Shown: in pieces, positions 18,695 through 33,600 of the stretch | Position numbering within the stretch: position 1 is the first letter of the stretch | Layout of the letters: each line of letters starts with the position of its first letter | Assembly: GCA_030141605.1 (NCBI GenBank) | Contig: JAQGDQ010002374.1 | Coordinates: 310,001-374,000 of the forward strand | Length of the DNA: 64,000 nucleotides | Direction: 5' to 3' | DNA from: Tubiluchus corallicola | Lineage: Eukaryota; Priapulida; Priapulimorpha; Priapulimorphida; Tubiluchidae | Made by a program: the position numbers and the translations under genes | The notes under the pieces: model-generated | Seen by the model: the letters and a program-made list of their open reading frames with translations, nothing else | What the model was told of the DNA's origin: nothing | The model's database searches: none

Positions 18695-21600
18695 CTACAA
18701 GTGGTCCACTACAAACTGTGATAACTGATCCTGCATCGCAAGCGACGAATTGTCATATGCAGGTGGTACTCCTAGTTGCTCACTAGGGTTTTGTTGTGAT
18801 TGAGGAAGAGGCACCGTTTCACCACCTATTTGTTGCTCCGCACCCATCAAACCCGGATGAGGAGAATGTGTCGGTAAATGAGGTGACTGAGAGAGTTGTT
18901 GCCGTGGAGATGGTGTCATCATTGGTCGCTGGCGAGGTGATGCCACAGGGGGCGTGTGATTAGGAGGTGGCGAGCAAACTTGGTGCATCAGCTGCTGTGA
19001 TGAAGGGCTTGGATGTGGCGGCTGTCCATGCGCTAATAAATGGGGATTTACCGCTCGCTGATGCATCTGTCGCCCTCCTTGTGGATACGGAGGTGCTGGA
19101 GGCTGGTGAAATTGATGGGAAGCTGGCACTCTTTGACGGGGCATATTCATCATCATATGCTGCTGTTGCTGCTGTTTTAACCACTGCTGATGTGCAAGTT
19201 GTTGCTGATTTTGTGCATCCAAAGTAGAACTACCTCGGAGATTTAACATTTGCCCCGGTTTACCTCCCATTTGATTTCCGTTCATGCTCGCACGTGTTCC
19301 AAGCGTCTGATGAGCATTCAACGACATCATATGTGGGTTGTTGTTACTCATTAATTGTGATGGTTTATCGCTTGCACACATCATTGGTTTACATATCAAA
19401 CTGTGCTGACTCGATGCAATGCTCATATGATTGCCACTTAGCATGGTTGGCATGCTGCCCATCTGACCTGTGTTACAGCCAACAGTCATTGGATTTCCAC
19501 CCATACTCATCTGATTCATGGCTACAGGTTTACCACCTGATGGGTTTCCACCCATAGACATCGAATTCATGCTTACTGTTGGTGGCTGCCCGCACATCTG
19601 TGCCGAATGCCCGTCCGACAACTGACGCTGAAATTTTTGATAAAACTGCTGTTGTGTTTGCTGCGCAAGCTCTTGTTCTTTCTGTGCTGTTTTGCTCTTC
19701 TTGATGCACTGAGCCATTAGCTCAGGATTTGACTTTAAAATGCTCAGCACTTCTTCCTGCTGATTTGAAGACGGTGACTTTAGCGTTGTCAACAGTTGCT
19801 GTAATGCTTGTTGTGAACCTTGCATCTGATGCTGCTGCATATTCACTACATCTTGATTATTAATCATGACAGGAGGCTGTCCCATTCGTTGTGGATGCTG
19901 CAAGTAATTATATGGTTCAGACACATCTTTTATTATGATGATAAAATGTTATTTTCTTAAATGCATTAATTTAAAAAATATATAGTAACTATAATGTTTT
20001 CACCTGGGATGGAACACACAACTGCATGCCAGGAAGTTGGCCACGCAAAGGACTAGACTGTTGCATGCCAGTCTGTTGATTAATAAAGCCCGGTTGTAGT
20101 GGACGCATCATTTCTTGTGACACTGGTACTGAAGCCGCAGGTCCATCAGCCATGCTACCGCCTTTCCCATAACTGCCCATAGGAGAAATGTATTGTCTCG
20201 CTGCTTGTTGTCGAATCTAATGTTATAATAAACGTTATTATAATATTTATAATATATTATAAATAAATTGATTTATTAGTCTTTTGCAGTATTATCTATC
20301 TTTATATAAGTTTCCATTGAACTTGTACCTACAGTTTATTGCTTAGTTGATGACAATGAATTAGGTGAGTTTTCTCAGTGCTTCATAAAGGATTTCATTT
20401 GGAAATTTTAATCTTCAAAATTGTGTTATAAAATCACCAATTCTGGTAATAAAAACCAAATGTGCACAATACAAATAAAAAACACTAGATAATTATTTAC
20501 ATTAGTCTCATGAAATAGTTGATAAAATGTACCTGCTCGGCAGCATGAAGGGCACCAACTGGTGGTGTTCCAGGTTTGCCATTCATTTCTGGTTTCATTG
20601 CGGCACTGTTTTGGTAGTGCGGTGGTAGCGCATTAACAGGAGTGCGAGACGACTGTGGCGTTGAAGGCTGCGGGGTGGAAGAAGCACTGTCGTTCGAATT
20701 ATTACTGATCTGTCTTGTCATAATAGCCATCCGTCGACGCATCAGTTGCTCCTGAAGACAAAAATGTAAAAAAAATCACTCAAAGTATTAATAAAACCAA
20801 CAATGTGGTAGCATTGTTACAAGTGAGTTAGTCATACACAAAGTTCAAATCTAATAAATGTAGCACAAAGCTGTGTTATATGCCAACAGTGATGGAATAA
20901 GGCGAATTTGTAAAGCATAGTACAATAGAAAAACATTTGAGTATAAGCAATGCATACCAAATATCAAGGCATAAATTTTAAATCACACACTTTCTCAAAT
21001 GTACACTAAAGTCGGAAGTTTTCAACATCAGTTACCAAAGACGATTATCACAATTCTTGCTCTATTCTCATTTATTATATTTATTCATTCTAAACATATT
21101 GTGGAGTAGAATATAAGTTTTTGAGACACATTACTGCTATACTACAAAACTGTTCACTGCTGTGTAAATATATCACAAATATGAATAACGCTTTGCCTTT
21201 ACTGTCAATTGTACATTTCATTATTTTCGTCATTAAAAATACTTTCTACCGCTATTTAATTTTAAGTACATTACCTGCTGCATTCTTTGCTGTTGCTGCT
21301 GTAGTCTTAATTTTATCTTGATATTAGGGCAGAAGAGCACAGGACATCTTTCTACTCTACATAATTTAGCATGATAATAACACAAGGCAATCAACTGTTT
21401 ACATATATTACAAGCACCGGTAGCCTTCTTTTTACACGAATTAGTATGCGTCACAACTCGTCTCATCTTCTTGCAGCTAGTATTGCGACAGTTGGCGTCC
21501 CGACATTGACAAGCGTGCACCAGTGACTCAATACAACGCATGATTGATTGATAGCGTGAGTCTTGACCATTGGCTTTGTCACCACTTGCATTCTGACCAT

Positions 21601-24600
21601 CATCTAAATCCAGCCCAAGTCTTTCCATTTTGTGCTCATGTCCTGAAGTTCGGTAACACTGTACACACAAGTCAAAGTCCTGTAATAAACACACAATAAC
21701 GCCTAAATTAAAAACGTATGTATAGATAAACATCCCCAATGTATGACACTCTAAATCACCCATGAATATTAAAAGTACGGATAACTGTCAGGTTTTAGTT
21801 GACTCAGTGAGTCAGACCACATTTGGTTCATTTGCAAACAGCCGAAAAAATAATAAACACAAGAAAACAAACAATGTGCAGTGCAAACATTATTACCTCG
21901 CATACAACACAGTGGTAACGCGTTTCACATGACACTCGGCAGCTGTTACATGTGTAAACAAAACGATCCTGCCCCTGAGTATGCAACTCGTACAACATTG
22001 CTATTGTTGAATATTTGGCACGGCGAAGAGACGAAAATTCTAGATGTTTCTCACGAGCAACGGTGAGAAAGGCATCACGACCATCCATCAGATCACACGA
22101 AATTAAAGGATCAGGGTCAACTATGGGGCTAGGATCCCAGTCTAATGGTTGCAACCGAATAACGAAGAACACCTATAAAGCGAGAAGAAATTTTGAATAA
22201 TATAAAAAATTCTTGTGGCTGAATAATGTTTGGCACAAAAATTAGGTAGTTATACATATTTAGTTTCAAAATCTAACTTCAAAAACAAATGCACACACAA
22301 AATTGATAAAGCTTCCAAAATTTTTTAAAACCAAATGTGAGATTTCCCATTTTCATGCATTTACATGTAGTGTTTTACCTCCTTATGTTTGAGCATTACA
22401 CTGGAAACCTTCTGGGACAGGTCACATCCAACTGTGCTTAGACTCTTCTTACTAGATTTCCTTTGACTGGATTTAGATTTACTTGACTTCTTCTTTGAGC
22501 CCTTGCCTTTCTTCTTGCCATTGGGATTCAGAGGCTAAAATTCAGAATACATATTGAACACATGTTATATGTATCAGACAAGTTATATGCAAAATTTTCA
22601 ATATGCAGAATTCGAACACAACTATATAGACACCAATATTTAAACTGACTGCCTTACCTCCATCATATCGATGCCATCATTTGATTCCCCATTGTTTTCC
22701 ATCACCTGAGCAGCAGTGGCAGCAGCTTCCAGCGCTTCTGCCTCCTCGCGTCGCCGTTTCTCTTCCTCCTCCTGATCTAGCTCCTTAATGCTCTCTTCGA
22801 GCACATTGGGCCAGAAGTCACCCTCGAAGTAGGGCAAATCGGTGGCGGTGGTCATGTTGTTTTGTTGACAATCACTGTAGATATCCTATAAGTTATAAAT
22901 GTATTTAGTGTGTCACTGGTATCATCAGTTTAAAAAATACATTTATAATGGTATTAACTGCAAGCGAAGTAACGGACGTTAATGTAATGATGGCTTTCAG
23001 TAACAACATAAGCGGCATTTAGATATACACATTCAAGTATTACTATCATCATTAAGGTAATTACCATAAAATCAATTATGACTTGCTCTTCTTTGCATTT
23101 GTCTAACATCTTCTTATACCATTCTTGTAGACGTTTTGGTTTGGGAATCTTCTGCTCAGGTGGATGGCAATGAAAGATGTAATCATCGCCTTCGCTTGGT
23201 GGACATGCCCAAATGTGTGCCCATAGGTATCTGCCAAAGTTTGATACAAATTCAGATTTTCATTCTCCAACCAATTAATCTATGTACGGATTTACCGAGA
23301 AAAATAAACAATATAACAAACATACCCGAGCTTCCGAACGAATTCAATGTAGCCAATTAAAATTTCATGGTACACGGCTGTTCTATATTCCCTTGGTCGG
23401 AAGAAATGCACACTGTCTAAATATGATATATAGACACGCCTATGAAAAATAAAAACTTAGTTAGGAGATGCAACTTCAATATATTGTCAGTACAAAATAA
23501 AAGTTGCAGTATACAGTGCACACAATATATTACACAATATGTTTCTTCACATCGCTTAACAAAAATGTTCAAGTTTTTTTTACCGTGTGTTAGGCTGTGG
23601 AGCATCTGGCCCATACTCTTGTACGTGCATTCCGAAGAAACACACCTCGGTTCCATCAATCTCTTCAAAAGCAAAAAGAGCTTTTGCCCGATACGGAAAT
23701 GAATCAGAAAAAAGGTTTTCATCAGTGTATCTGTAGCAAAATAATAAGGGAATGTTAATAATACGAATTACTGCTTGCCAAAGCAATATTTTGCAACAGA
23801 AAATGACACATTGCAATTTTCAAACAATATAAAATTTTTTATCGTTCTCATGTCAAAAATTGTTTAATACCAAGAAATACAAATTTGTTTTACACAGTGC
23901 TTTTTAAAGTTTTCCATTCATAAAGTGATCATATATTCAAGACACTAATGGAGCAATAATAATAATGTATTCATTCCTGGTAATCAACCTGTTAGTGCAC
24001 TGAATGCATTTATTAAAATATGAAGAATTAAACACAATCATTGTAAAACTACTTATAGTATTCTTCAACAAAGTAAAAAGTCAAACAAGCAAACAGGCTT
24101 CTCAAAAAGGAAATGCTGCATAACCTACTTTGCTTTCATCCCTGGTTTAACTTCAACAACCTTGTCAGAACTGCAAACGACCCGAATGGTCACTTCGCTA
24201 CCGACGCAGCCTTTGGCTTTCAGGAATTTGTTCACCCGATTCTCAATAAATGTACCCAATTGAGTACTCTGCAGACCTATGCAAAAACAGAAGAGATAAA
24301 TTGCTAACTGCTGAAACGGAAAGCAACTACAGGATAAGAGAAATTTGAATATTTGTGATGCAACCGCATTTATCTATCAATAACTTCATAAAACAGACAT
24401 AGGTATAAATGGGATCAATAAAAAGCATCTTGCTCTAAATAATGAAGTAAAACCAAGCAACAAGAAGTTATGAAAAGTTTCTTATACACAAAGTTCCTAC
24501 AAAAAGAATGTTTAATTAACTGGTGAACTTGAAAGCAGTCGTAGAAAATTAGCATTTAATTCACCATTTTATTAGATAGAAGTAATATTTCAAAAATAAT

Positions 24601-27600
24601 TTCTATCGTGATATCATTATAAGTTATAGTTATTGTCATAACTATGTCATTATGACATTAGTCGGTTCACCACAGAACTTACGTCTTGAATTAAACTTGT
24701 TCTCTTTCCGGGATCGTCCTGCTGCTTTCAAGCACAAGGAGCAGACAAATCTGGAAAATTCATTTAATTAGTAATTGTTTGATCAAAATGATCACAACTG
24801 TAAAACATGAATATCAAAGTATTTTTCAACCCACAAAAATATCTTCAACAAAGTGAAATTATAAATTTTAGTTGACTAAGACTACAAATACTTTTAGTTA
24901 CTATACACTACTGCTAACTGAAAACAAAAATTGTGTACTCTTCTTGGAATTTAAGAATTCACTACTTTTAGTTATGAGATTTACCAGTGGAAACCTAGCC
25001 AGTACGAGAACAAAACAAAATAGATGAGTTACACACAGAAGTAACTTACCCCCCAGACCAGATCTGTGGAAAATGCAGGGAGCAGATTTGATGCAGCTTA
25101 CGGCCACATTCCAAACAGTCAACGAACGCTTCCAATTCTAACTGATCATTCTTTTTCTCTTGAAATTCTGACTTAGTTATACATCTGTAAAGAGAAATGT
25201 GTTTAATATACATATTTTGTCAAAAGAAGGTCAGCTATTCGACAAAGTGCTTAATTATTTTATTTTAGTACGATTTCTGATTGTGTAATACAATTACGAA
25301 AGAGAAACTTTGCCTATTTCATTCAATCTGACAAACCTTTTTTGTTGAAATGGAAATAATATATTCCAGGCTCCCAAGGCGAAATATTTTGAGAAACTCA
25401 GTTTAATATTTGTTTCCTACTTTCGATTCATTTCAACAGTTAGTTATCTTGTGAAAATAAAGAAATTTCAATTAGTAGACTTTCGCGATGAGTTAGCACA
25501 ACATAGTATGTGGTGTTCGGACTGTCTGACCTGACTGCAAAACTTTATGATGAGTCGACGATGGTATATGATAGAAACTAGCTTAACTATGGCTGACTGA
25601 TTGTCAAAAACTAAAATTAGAACCTGTGAAACACTGTTTTGTCAGGTTATTAATTGCTAACTATTGTTAACTATCACCGGTGGCAAAGTTCTGGGATTGC
25701 TCCTAAAGAACAATCCTTTTAAAGCCTGTACAAAGAAAGGCATTTTTTTACATGCTATTACTGGATAACCTAGAAATTACCAATGATACAACAAATATGT
25801 TGAACCATTAATGGAACTGTATGTACATTTTGTAAGAACTTTGTATGCTGACAGCATAAATTTTTACAATTAAAGGAAATGTAATAGCAATAACTCACGT
25901 TTGTGGTTGTGAAGGGTCATCGGTCAGTGTCACCGTTTCTCCAGGAAGCTCCAAAAAGCACCGCTGGCAGTACACATATCTGTCATAGAGAAGTCCCAAT
26001 TTTCTTTGACTTTATTGTTACACGAGGGCAGCACAGTCATGACATGAGCCCGGCCAGGGACAAATTAATGGGAGCAAGCACAAAGCGTGCAAGCACATGA
26101 AACAAAGACAGACAAAACATATGCAAAGTTAGAAAGCTCCAGTAACTACAAAAGCAAGAAAAATTTAAAAACAATATAAAACACAAACTGGAAAAACAGA
26201 AAAGTAATACCCCATAAAGTATAATTGTGTATGTATTAAGAAAAACAAATGTTTTAGTATGCTCACACAAACAAATAAAAACAACTAGAACTAGAGCTAC
26301 AAAACATTACATTTCCCTAGAGCAAATCACACGACTATGTATTTCGCTACTTTATAAAGAAATTGCATAATAGCATTTTGACACGTAAAGGTTGTGTTTC
26401 AGGGGAAATTTCCTTGCCTTTATTGTTTGTTGTTTGAAACAATATATACAATATATAAAACCTCAGCTACAGCAAGAATTGTTTATACAGTGCTAATGCA
26501 AACACTCATAAATGAAAAAGGTGAAAATCTCATCTACAAAAATGCACCAAGCAGACATAGTGTTCTGATGTATACTATATTTACGACACATGCAGTACTT
26601 TTACAACTCACGGGCCAGCTTAGTAAAAAATTATGCTAAAAACAAGAACCAATACAAAAAGGCAACTTATCAGGCACCTCATTCAACACAATTTGAATTA
26701 CACCTCTCATTCACATACAATCGTCAATACGGTAGGAAATGGACCCTCAATTCAAATTGCCCAGTTTAACAAAAAAATTTCTGAGAAACATGCAGTTTGT
26801 GAACTCACTGTTTACTATTTAATTTCACACAGATTTTTTTTGTCGGACAGCAAAAAGGAAAAACATTGGCAACTGTATTCTTGTTTGCATTTGCACAGAA
26901 CTTGTAATATATATTATAAATTATTAGAAAGTAAGATTGTGAGTTGAAAAATTCACTTTAAATTTTATTAGGTAGATATAAACTTTACTGACATGTTTTT
27001 AAATGACACATAATATTTACAAAACTAGTATTTCCATAAGTTCAAGTTAATTCATTTTTTAATCACTGCAATATTATTGCTGCTTCCCTTAGGAAATAAA
27101 GATTGATAAGAAAACCTACCTACTCATCGTTTAGCTCGACACAACACTGATTTAGCAATATCTTTTCCAATATTATTTGCATTGACAGAAATTTTCGGGA
27201 GGGAAAAATTTTAAAAATTGGTTGAACAGCAAAATGAAAAATTTCACTAGAGTTATTCATGAAATTCAATCAATCAATATTCAACATATGCAGATTAACA
27301 ATCCAAATTCAGCAATACATGCACACCTTTTATTCCAATTCAAGTACAAAGCGAACATGCAGAGAGCGTAGTTAAGCAACTACTCAACAATGACCTCATG
27401 CACCAGAAAGAAGAGGAATTTTCACATGACAGCCGGGCAAATGACTGACTGGCTGACTGACTGACAAGTTGAATACACAAACTAAATATACTAGCTAGGC
27501 ATAAATGTTCAATGAAAGAACTTTGAAGTTAATATAAAAGTGCTGAATTACTACCAAGTTGGTACCTAGTGTGATGTTAGCAAAATACAAGCTTTTAAAT

Positions 27601-30600
27601 AATTTTGTAAAGTATACCTGTTTAAATAACTGTAGTAAATAGCATCACGTGGTATAGTGCACAAATTCTTCCCATAGCAAAACAAAGATTGGGGTTGGAA
27701 GACCCATTTCCGGCCACAGCAAAATCCAAGACTCTGCATGACCGGATCTATTTCTTGTTCAAATACTTCTGCTAACTGCAAAGCACAGTAAAAAATAATT
27801 AGGTTGCAATTCTTTATTTCAAGAGAAATGAATTAGCAATCAGCCAGAGGTAAATGCGTAAATCACACACTACATTTATCATGATTATTATCAGTTCCAA
27901 ATAATGTCAATATTCTAGAGAAACTCAATACTCAAATACCTGCAAAATGTGCTTGAATCTTAATGGACATTTAGCAAGATTATTAGTAATAATTTTAATT
28001 AACAACAGTTATAGAGAAAGTCAATATCACGTAATTCAGACTTACCTTTGAGGAGAATTTGTAAACTCTGGTGTTTTTCTTATTATACACCCAAGCATTG
28101 TCAAACATCAACCAGACATCGTCTACATATTCCCATGGGTTCTTGTATTGACCAGTGTCCAGTTTTTGTTTTATACACGAGAGATCCATTGGGTTTTTGA
28201 TTATGTCGTAATAATCCTACAAAAAATAGTTAACTATATTTGCGGCACATTTCTGGAACAGATTACCGTCATCTACGCGGCAGCAAAACAATGGACTGTT
28301 TTAAGCAAAGACTAAAGACATACCTGTTTAGAATTTCATAAACACTGTAGTAACTATTTGTACTAGATTTGTCTCATCCTCGTTTTTATATTAGACATTT
28401 TAATACACACTTGCAACCAGAAGTAATCTAGGTAATTTCACTTAATTTTCATTTCACCTGATTGCTATTATATAAAATATTTTTCAATCTAATTAAAAAA
28501 TTTTTTGAGTGTGCTGCTAATCTATTACTGTTTTAGAATGTTTGGTTTTCTGTTTTTGACCTGTATTGATAGCATTTTACTAGTACAGTGGACTCTCGTT
28601 ATAAGAATCACCTCGGGAGAAGGCAAAGTGATTCTTATAACGAGCATGACCCAGAAATGCTTTAAAATTTTTTTATGCACATAAAATTATTTATTTCCCG
28701 AAATTACGCTAGAAACGACATGAAACAGCATAATGTTTTTCTGGCCTAAAAAGGACCTAAAACTTCCTAGACTAATGTTTTTATTTAATGGTTGGGTAAA
28801 TATTTCATGATGCCAGAATTGCCTTAAAATTTTTTTAATGCACATAATTTTTTTTCCGAAATTGTGCTGGAGATGACAGAAAACTCTACATCTACAAACT
28901 ACTACTACTGCTTGAAAAATATCGATAGCTTGCTTTGCTTCATTTCTCCTCTGGTGAGGCGGTCAATTTCGGCTCCCAGCCGTTTCAATTGAAGGTTGTC
29001 CTCGAAGCCTCGTGCCACCAATCCGAGTTTGGTTTTCCGTTTGGATGCCATTTTTCAACTGACTGACACGCAAACAAACAAATTTGAAATCTCTGTGGTG
29101 TCCGCCACGCCCACTGCGCAGAACCATGTAAACAGGTCATGAGAGACAATGGAGTTGGTGCCAAAATTGATTCTACTATCGAAAGAAGGGTGATTCTTAT
29201 ACGAGCGGATTTTCACTAGGAAAATGCCAATTCAATTCGGGAAACGCGATTTTGATTCTTATATCGAGCTGATTCTTATACGTGTGATTCTTGTAACGAG
29301 AATCCACTGTAGTTCAAGTCTGTATTTAATTTTCAAAATTTACGACTAATCGTATTTCATATTAATGTGATGAGACGCAGTGTATTGCTCGTAAAAAATA
29401 AATTATCATTATTATTACTGTTTTAAACAGAGCACAAATAGCTATTTGGAATAAAAAATAAGAAGTGTAATAAATTGCTGAGTAAAACTGCTTACTGGAA
29501 TATTGAGCAACACGGGATCGACAGCAGTCCGAAATGGAATCGACTCCGGTTGTCGACAGAGCTTTTCTAGCGTTGGCATCAAGGCTTGACGGAGTTCGTC
29601 TGGTTTGAATACTAAACAGAATAAAATTAATCTTAGCTATGGCTACATGCGTATATTTGAAAGTAACAATGTCAATCATGAGTGGAGGAACACAAGATAT
29701 AATTAGTAGGTTAAGCACAGCATTGCAACACACAAGACTTGACAAGATCTAGAAAGCAAGGAGCATTAGGGCAGACTAAAATAAATTCAAAGTACTGAGG
29801 TCAGTGTTAATGTATGGAAATGAGGCATTCAAGATGGCAAAGACAGAGAAAAAGAAATTTGGGGCATTCCAGTTTGTGCCTGAGAAGGATACTAAGTACT
29901 AGATGACAGGAGCTGGTGACAAATCTGGAGGTGGCAAACAGCATGCGGATTAATGCAGTGCGCGATGAACTTAGGAAGAAGAGATGGAATTGAATTGGAA
30001 GGAAGAAGGGCAAGAGGTAGACCAAGAACAACATGTAAAAAGGCAAAATGGAAGCAGAAAGGAGTTACGCAGGGTGAAAGAGCTAGAGTGCAGTCAAAGC
30101 AGTGGCAATAAACAGAAGGGTTTGGAAGACGAGTGTCACGGGCTTATGCCCTTCATGGTGTAGAGAGAATTAAGTATGCTAAGTGTATGACTGAATTCTG
30201 AAAACTTTAAACCTGCAATGTGTGTAAGACAACTTACAATGCTCTATTTTGTGTTTAACTACTGGTGATTTGAATACCAAAAAGAGAATAAAATTAATCT
30301 TAACTATAACAGGGTTCCCACAGAATTTTAAAATAAATTTCCCTGACTCTTTCATGACTTTTGTCTGACCAAATATTGCTTTTCTATGATAAAGAGAAGC
30401 AGGAATTGCATTACCAGTCAAACATTCAAACATTTTTGGATATGGACATTCATACATATACTGATATATAATGTGTCTGCCAATCATTATTTTTGGAACA
30501 GAAATCGAAACTGGGAGCCTACCATAGCAACATTTTATTTGAACACTAATCGCTGAAAAATATGTTTGGAAAAATACTTGTTCACGGTGATTATTTTTGC

Positions 30601-33600
30601 AGCCCTTTCCAATTTCCCTGACTTTTTGCGCCATTTTCATCACTTTCCCTGACTTTTTACCAAATTATCTTTTCCCTGACTTTCCAGGATAGATTGTATT
30701 TTCAAGGATTTTCCCTGACCGTGGGAACCCTGTTATTATAAGCAAATTATGTTAAAATACTACTACTAGAGTTTTCTATTTTGTACTTAATTGGTGACAT
30801 AAACATTGTTATAAATTTAATAGTAAATTGTCGGCTGATAAATAATTGCCTTTTTTATTATGCTTTGGCTTGGATACTGATGGTGAGACAGGTTCCTCTT
30901 TTACTTGAACTGCATCACTGCAACTGTTAGTGGAAACGTCACTGTCACCCGTCTCGGTTTTAACCAGCGATTCCTGTCCTGATTTAACACTGTTGCCGAC
31001 CTCTTCTGGCTGTTGCTCGCCAATTTGCTCCTGAAAGTTATCACTTATAACCTCTTGTTTAACCTCTACTTTCACTTCCGGCTTGATTTCATTTTGACTC
31101 AGGCAAGACTGTGTATTTCCGCCCATTAGTGAACTTTGCGTACTGCCACCCTGCAAATCACAAAATCATTATTAATTATGTTGACATTGAGTATTTATAT
31201 ATTAAAAATAATACTGTTCTTTTATTAAATTATTCTTCTGATACACGTAAGAAAAGTTTGAAACTACTAATGTTGAACCAATAATGAAATATGTCAAAAA
31301 TTTTGACTAATAAAATTTTAGCTATAAAAAGTAGTAGCTGGAACTATAAATAAACCCTCACTTTTTGTGCCTGTTGAGGGAGGGGAGAAAAAAGAGACTG
31401 CTGCCCAGAAAGTGCACGCTGTGACTGCTGCTGATTTTCAGTTGACATAGGCATGGTCGATACTGCTGACTGAGACGTCGGATATTGACGCTGAAACTGT
31501 TGTTGCATTTGCAGCCGCTGCAAGTGAAGGGTAGCTTCAATCTTATCATACTGGAAAACAGAAACGCAAAGTGCTACAGACAAGTGTATACAGGGAAAAT
31601 AAAAAAGTAAGCCAACACAAATCTAGGACTACTGTCTCAATGTTAAAAAAATGAGCAACTGTGTAAGCACCATACCTCCATATTGTTTGATAATTCAGAT
31701 GGTTGAGAATTCCCCAAACCAGTAGCTGTTCCATTTAACATTGAATCTGATGAAGGAACCATATTAGATACCTACAGAATAAAATGTGTTTTTTGCTATA
31801 CACATTCCCTTAAGTAGGACTGTTTGGAAAATAAAAGCACCATTGTTTAATTAATGTTTTCCCTTTACAGATGTCAGTTTAAGTGTTGCTGAAAAGTGAT
31901 AACACAATAAAATTTAACAGAGCCAGCAAATTGATATATTATGCATTTTCTTTGGTTAAGGTGATGCTACATTACCGAATTCTCTAATAATGCAAACATA
32001 CCAAAAAGAATTAAATTTAATCTACCTGATTTGATGCAGGCCCCATCGAAGATGCAACATTAAAATTTCCTCCATTAGTTGTTTGCTCTATCATGTGCCG
32101 CAAAGGTGGTGACATAAGAGACTGGGTGCTTGCTGACTGTGCAGGCATGTTATATGGAGTTGGCTGATGCGACACCCCGGGCTGATGCGGTCGCACATTT
32201 GGCAAGGTGGGTGCAGGTGGATTACACAAAATCTCACTGTCCACACTTGGAATACAGGATGATGGATATGAACCATCTAAAACAAAAAGAATTAGTTTAT
32301 AATGTCGTACTAGGCGTTATGCGGGACTACGTGTATGCAATTAAAATTATACAAAAGTACCAGATACAACTTTGCCAGATTTGAATTTTTTGGTTGTTTT
32401 AAATCAAATCCAGGAATCCTCTGTCCAATCTGTACATTATGTATACATTTGCTGAAAAATTAAGACTTTTCAATTTTTGTTTACATTTTTGCTTTGTATG
32501 AAGCTTAGCTGCAAACATTCTGAAACCCAAGAGGTACTGTGTGAATTTTACTAAACAGATGCTTGCTTTATTGTATGACTAAGTTATGAATGCTCACTAA
32601 CGTTGAAGTTTGGGTAATAGTGACCTAGCTCATAAACAAGGTAATAATCTTGACAGTCACAGTCATAATCAACAAAAATGCTATAAAATGAAACATTTAA
32701 TTTTGTAGAGGTATTCGAAGTTTCAGTTTTGAAAGCATATACTGTATTTCCGATATCAACGTGATAATAGTCGTGAGGCAGTACAGCAGATTCACACATA
32801 CACTCACTCACTTACTAGTTATGTCTGGTATTGCTTAATTTTGGTCGATCAGCACATGCCGTGAGAAATCAGCTATTATACTTCCGTTCAGCACAGAATA
32901 GCTTTTGCTAAGCATTAATTTGCCTTTTTGGTAATACAAACAAGTAAATTTTTTTTAATGTTCAAATGTATTAAATTTTAACTGAAAAAATATTTCAGAC
33001 AGCATGTGTATTAGGATTTTTGGCACTCTCGGCGAAAAATTTCTGTTCAAGAATTCTTTTACTAGCTTTAGGAACTTGCGTATTTCCCACATACACATGA
33101 TCAGGGGAAACCTTTAACATACATAGCACTACGTAAGCTTGTATTACGGAAGCTGCAGATACTGCATCTTGCCGTTAAACCGTGGTGCGGAGTTAAGAAC
33201 GAAAAAATTGAATGTTTAATCACAACCACAGGCAGTTTGATTTGATTTTCAGGAATCGCATGTTGATTTGATTGTGGTGTGATAATTGTTTATGCTTTAA
33301 TTTTTGTGCTATTAGAAAAGAAAACTCCTATGAAGAATAAAAACCCAAAAATGTCACTGCTCTTGTCGAACGTTTTCTAAACATAAATTCAGATTATATG
33401 TTTTTGCCAATCCCGACACATTGACGCAATGCACAGATCAAATTTTAGTGTATATGCATGTTCAACAAATGTGGTGATAATGATTGTGTAGTTAACCAGC
33501 ACGCATGCTCTCACTTCATTAAAGTCAAACTAAACCCTCACTATTATATACGCTTTTACAACTTAATATCCTACTCTCAATATGAATATTCAATTTATTT

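Larger units (their letters stand above)
28225..29415 (+). mobile_element. LINE 3' end remnant in CBP intron 14, interrupted by a DNA element
   Basis: Plus-strand codons at about 28239-28341 read [12 protein letters not shown] and, after one frameshift, [14 protein letters not shown]-stop: the WNxLP...FKxxLKTxLF signature found at the C-terminus of many non-LTR retrotransposon polyproteins. An A/T-rich 3' UTR follows. Beyond the inserted element at 28586-29309 the tail appears to resume and ends near 29415 in AAATAAATTATCATTATTATTA. It is antisense to CBP, 5'-truncated and dead. Confidence 0.6.

Noticed and set aside
18960-19557. Open frames on the plus strand (and a second minus frame) across 18960-19557
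   Set aside because: They are shadows of the long Gln/Pro/Met-rich last exon of CBP, whose biased codons leave other frames open.
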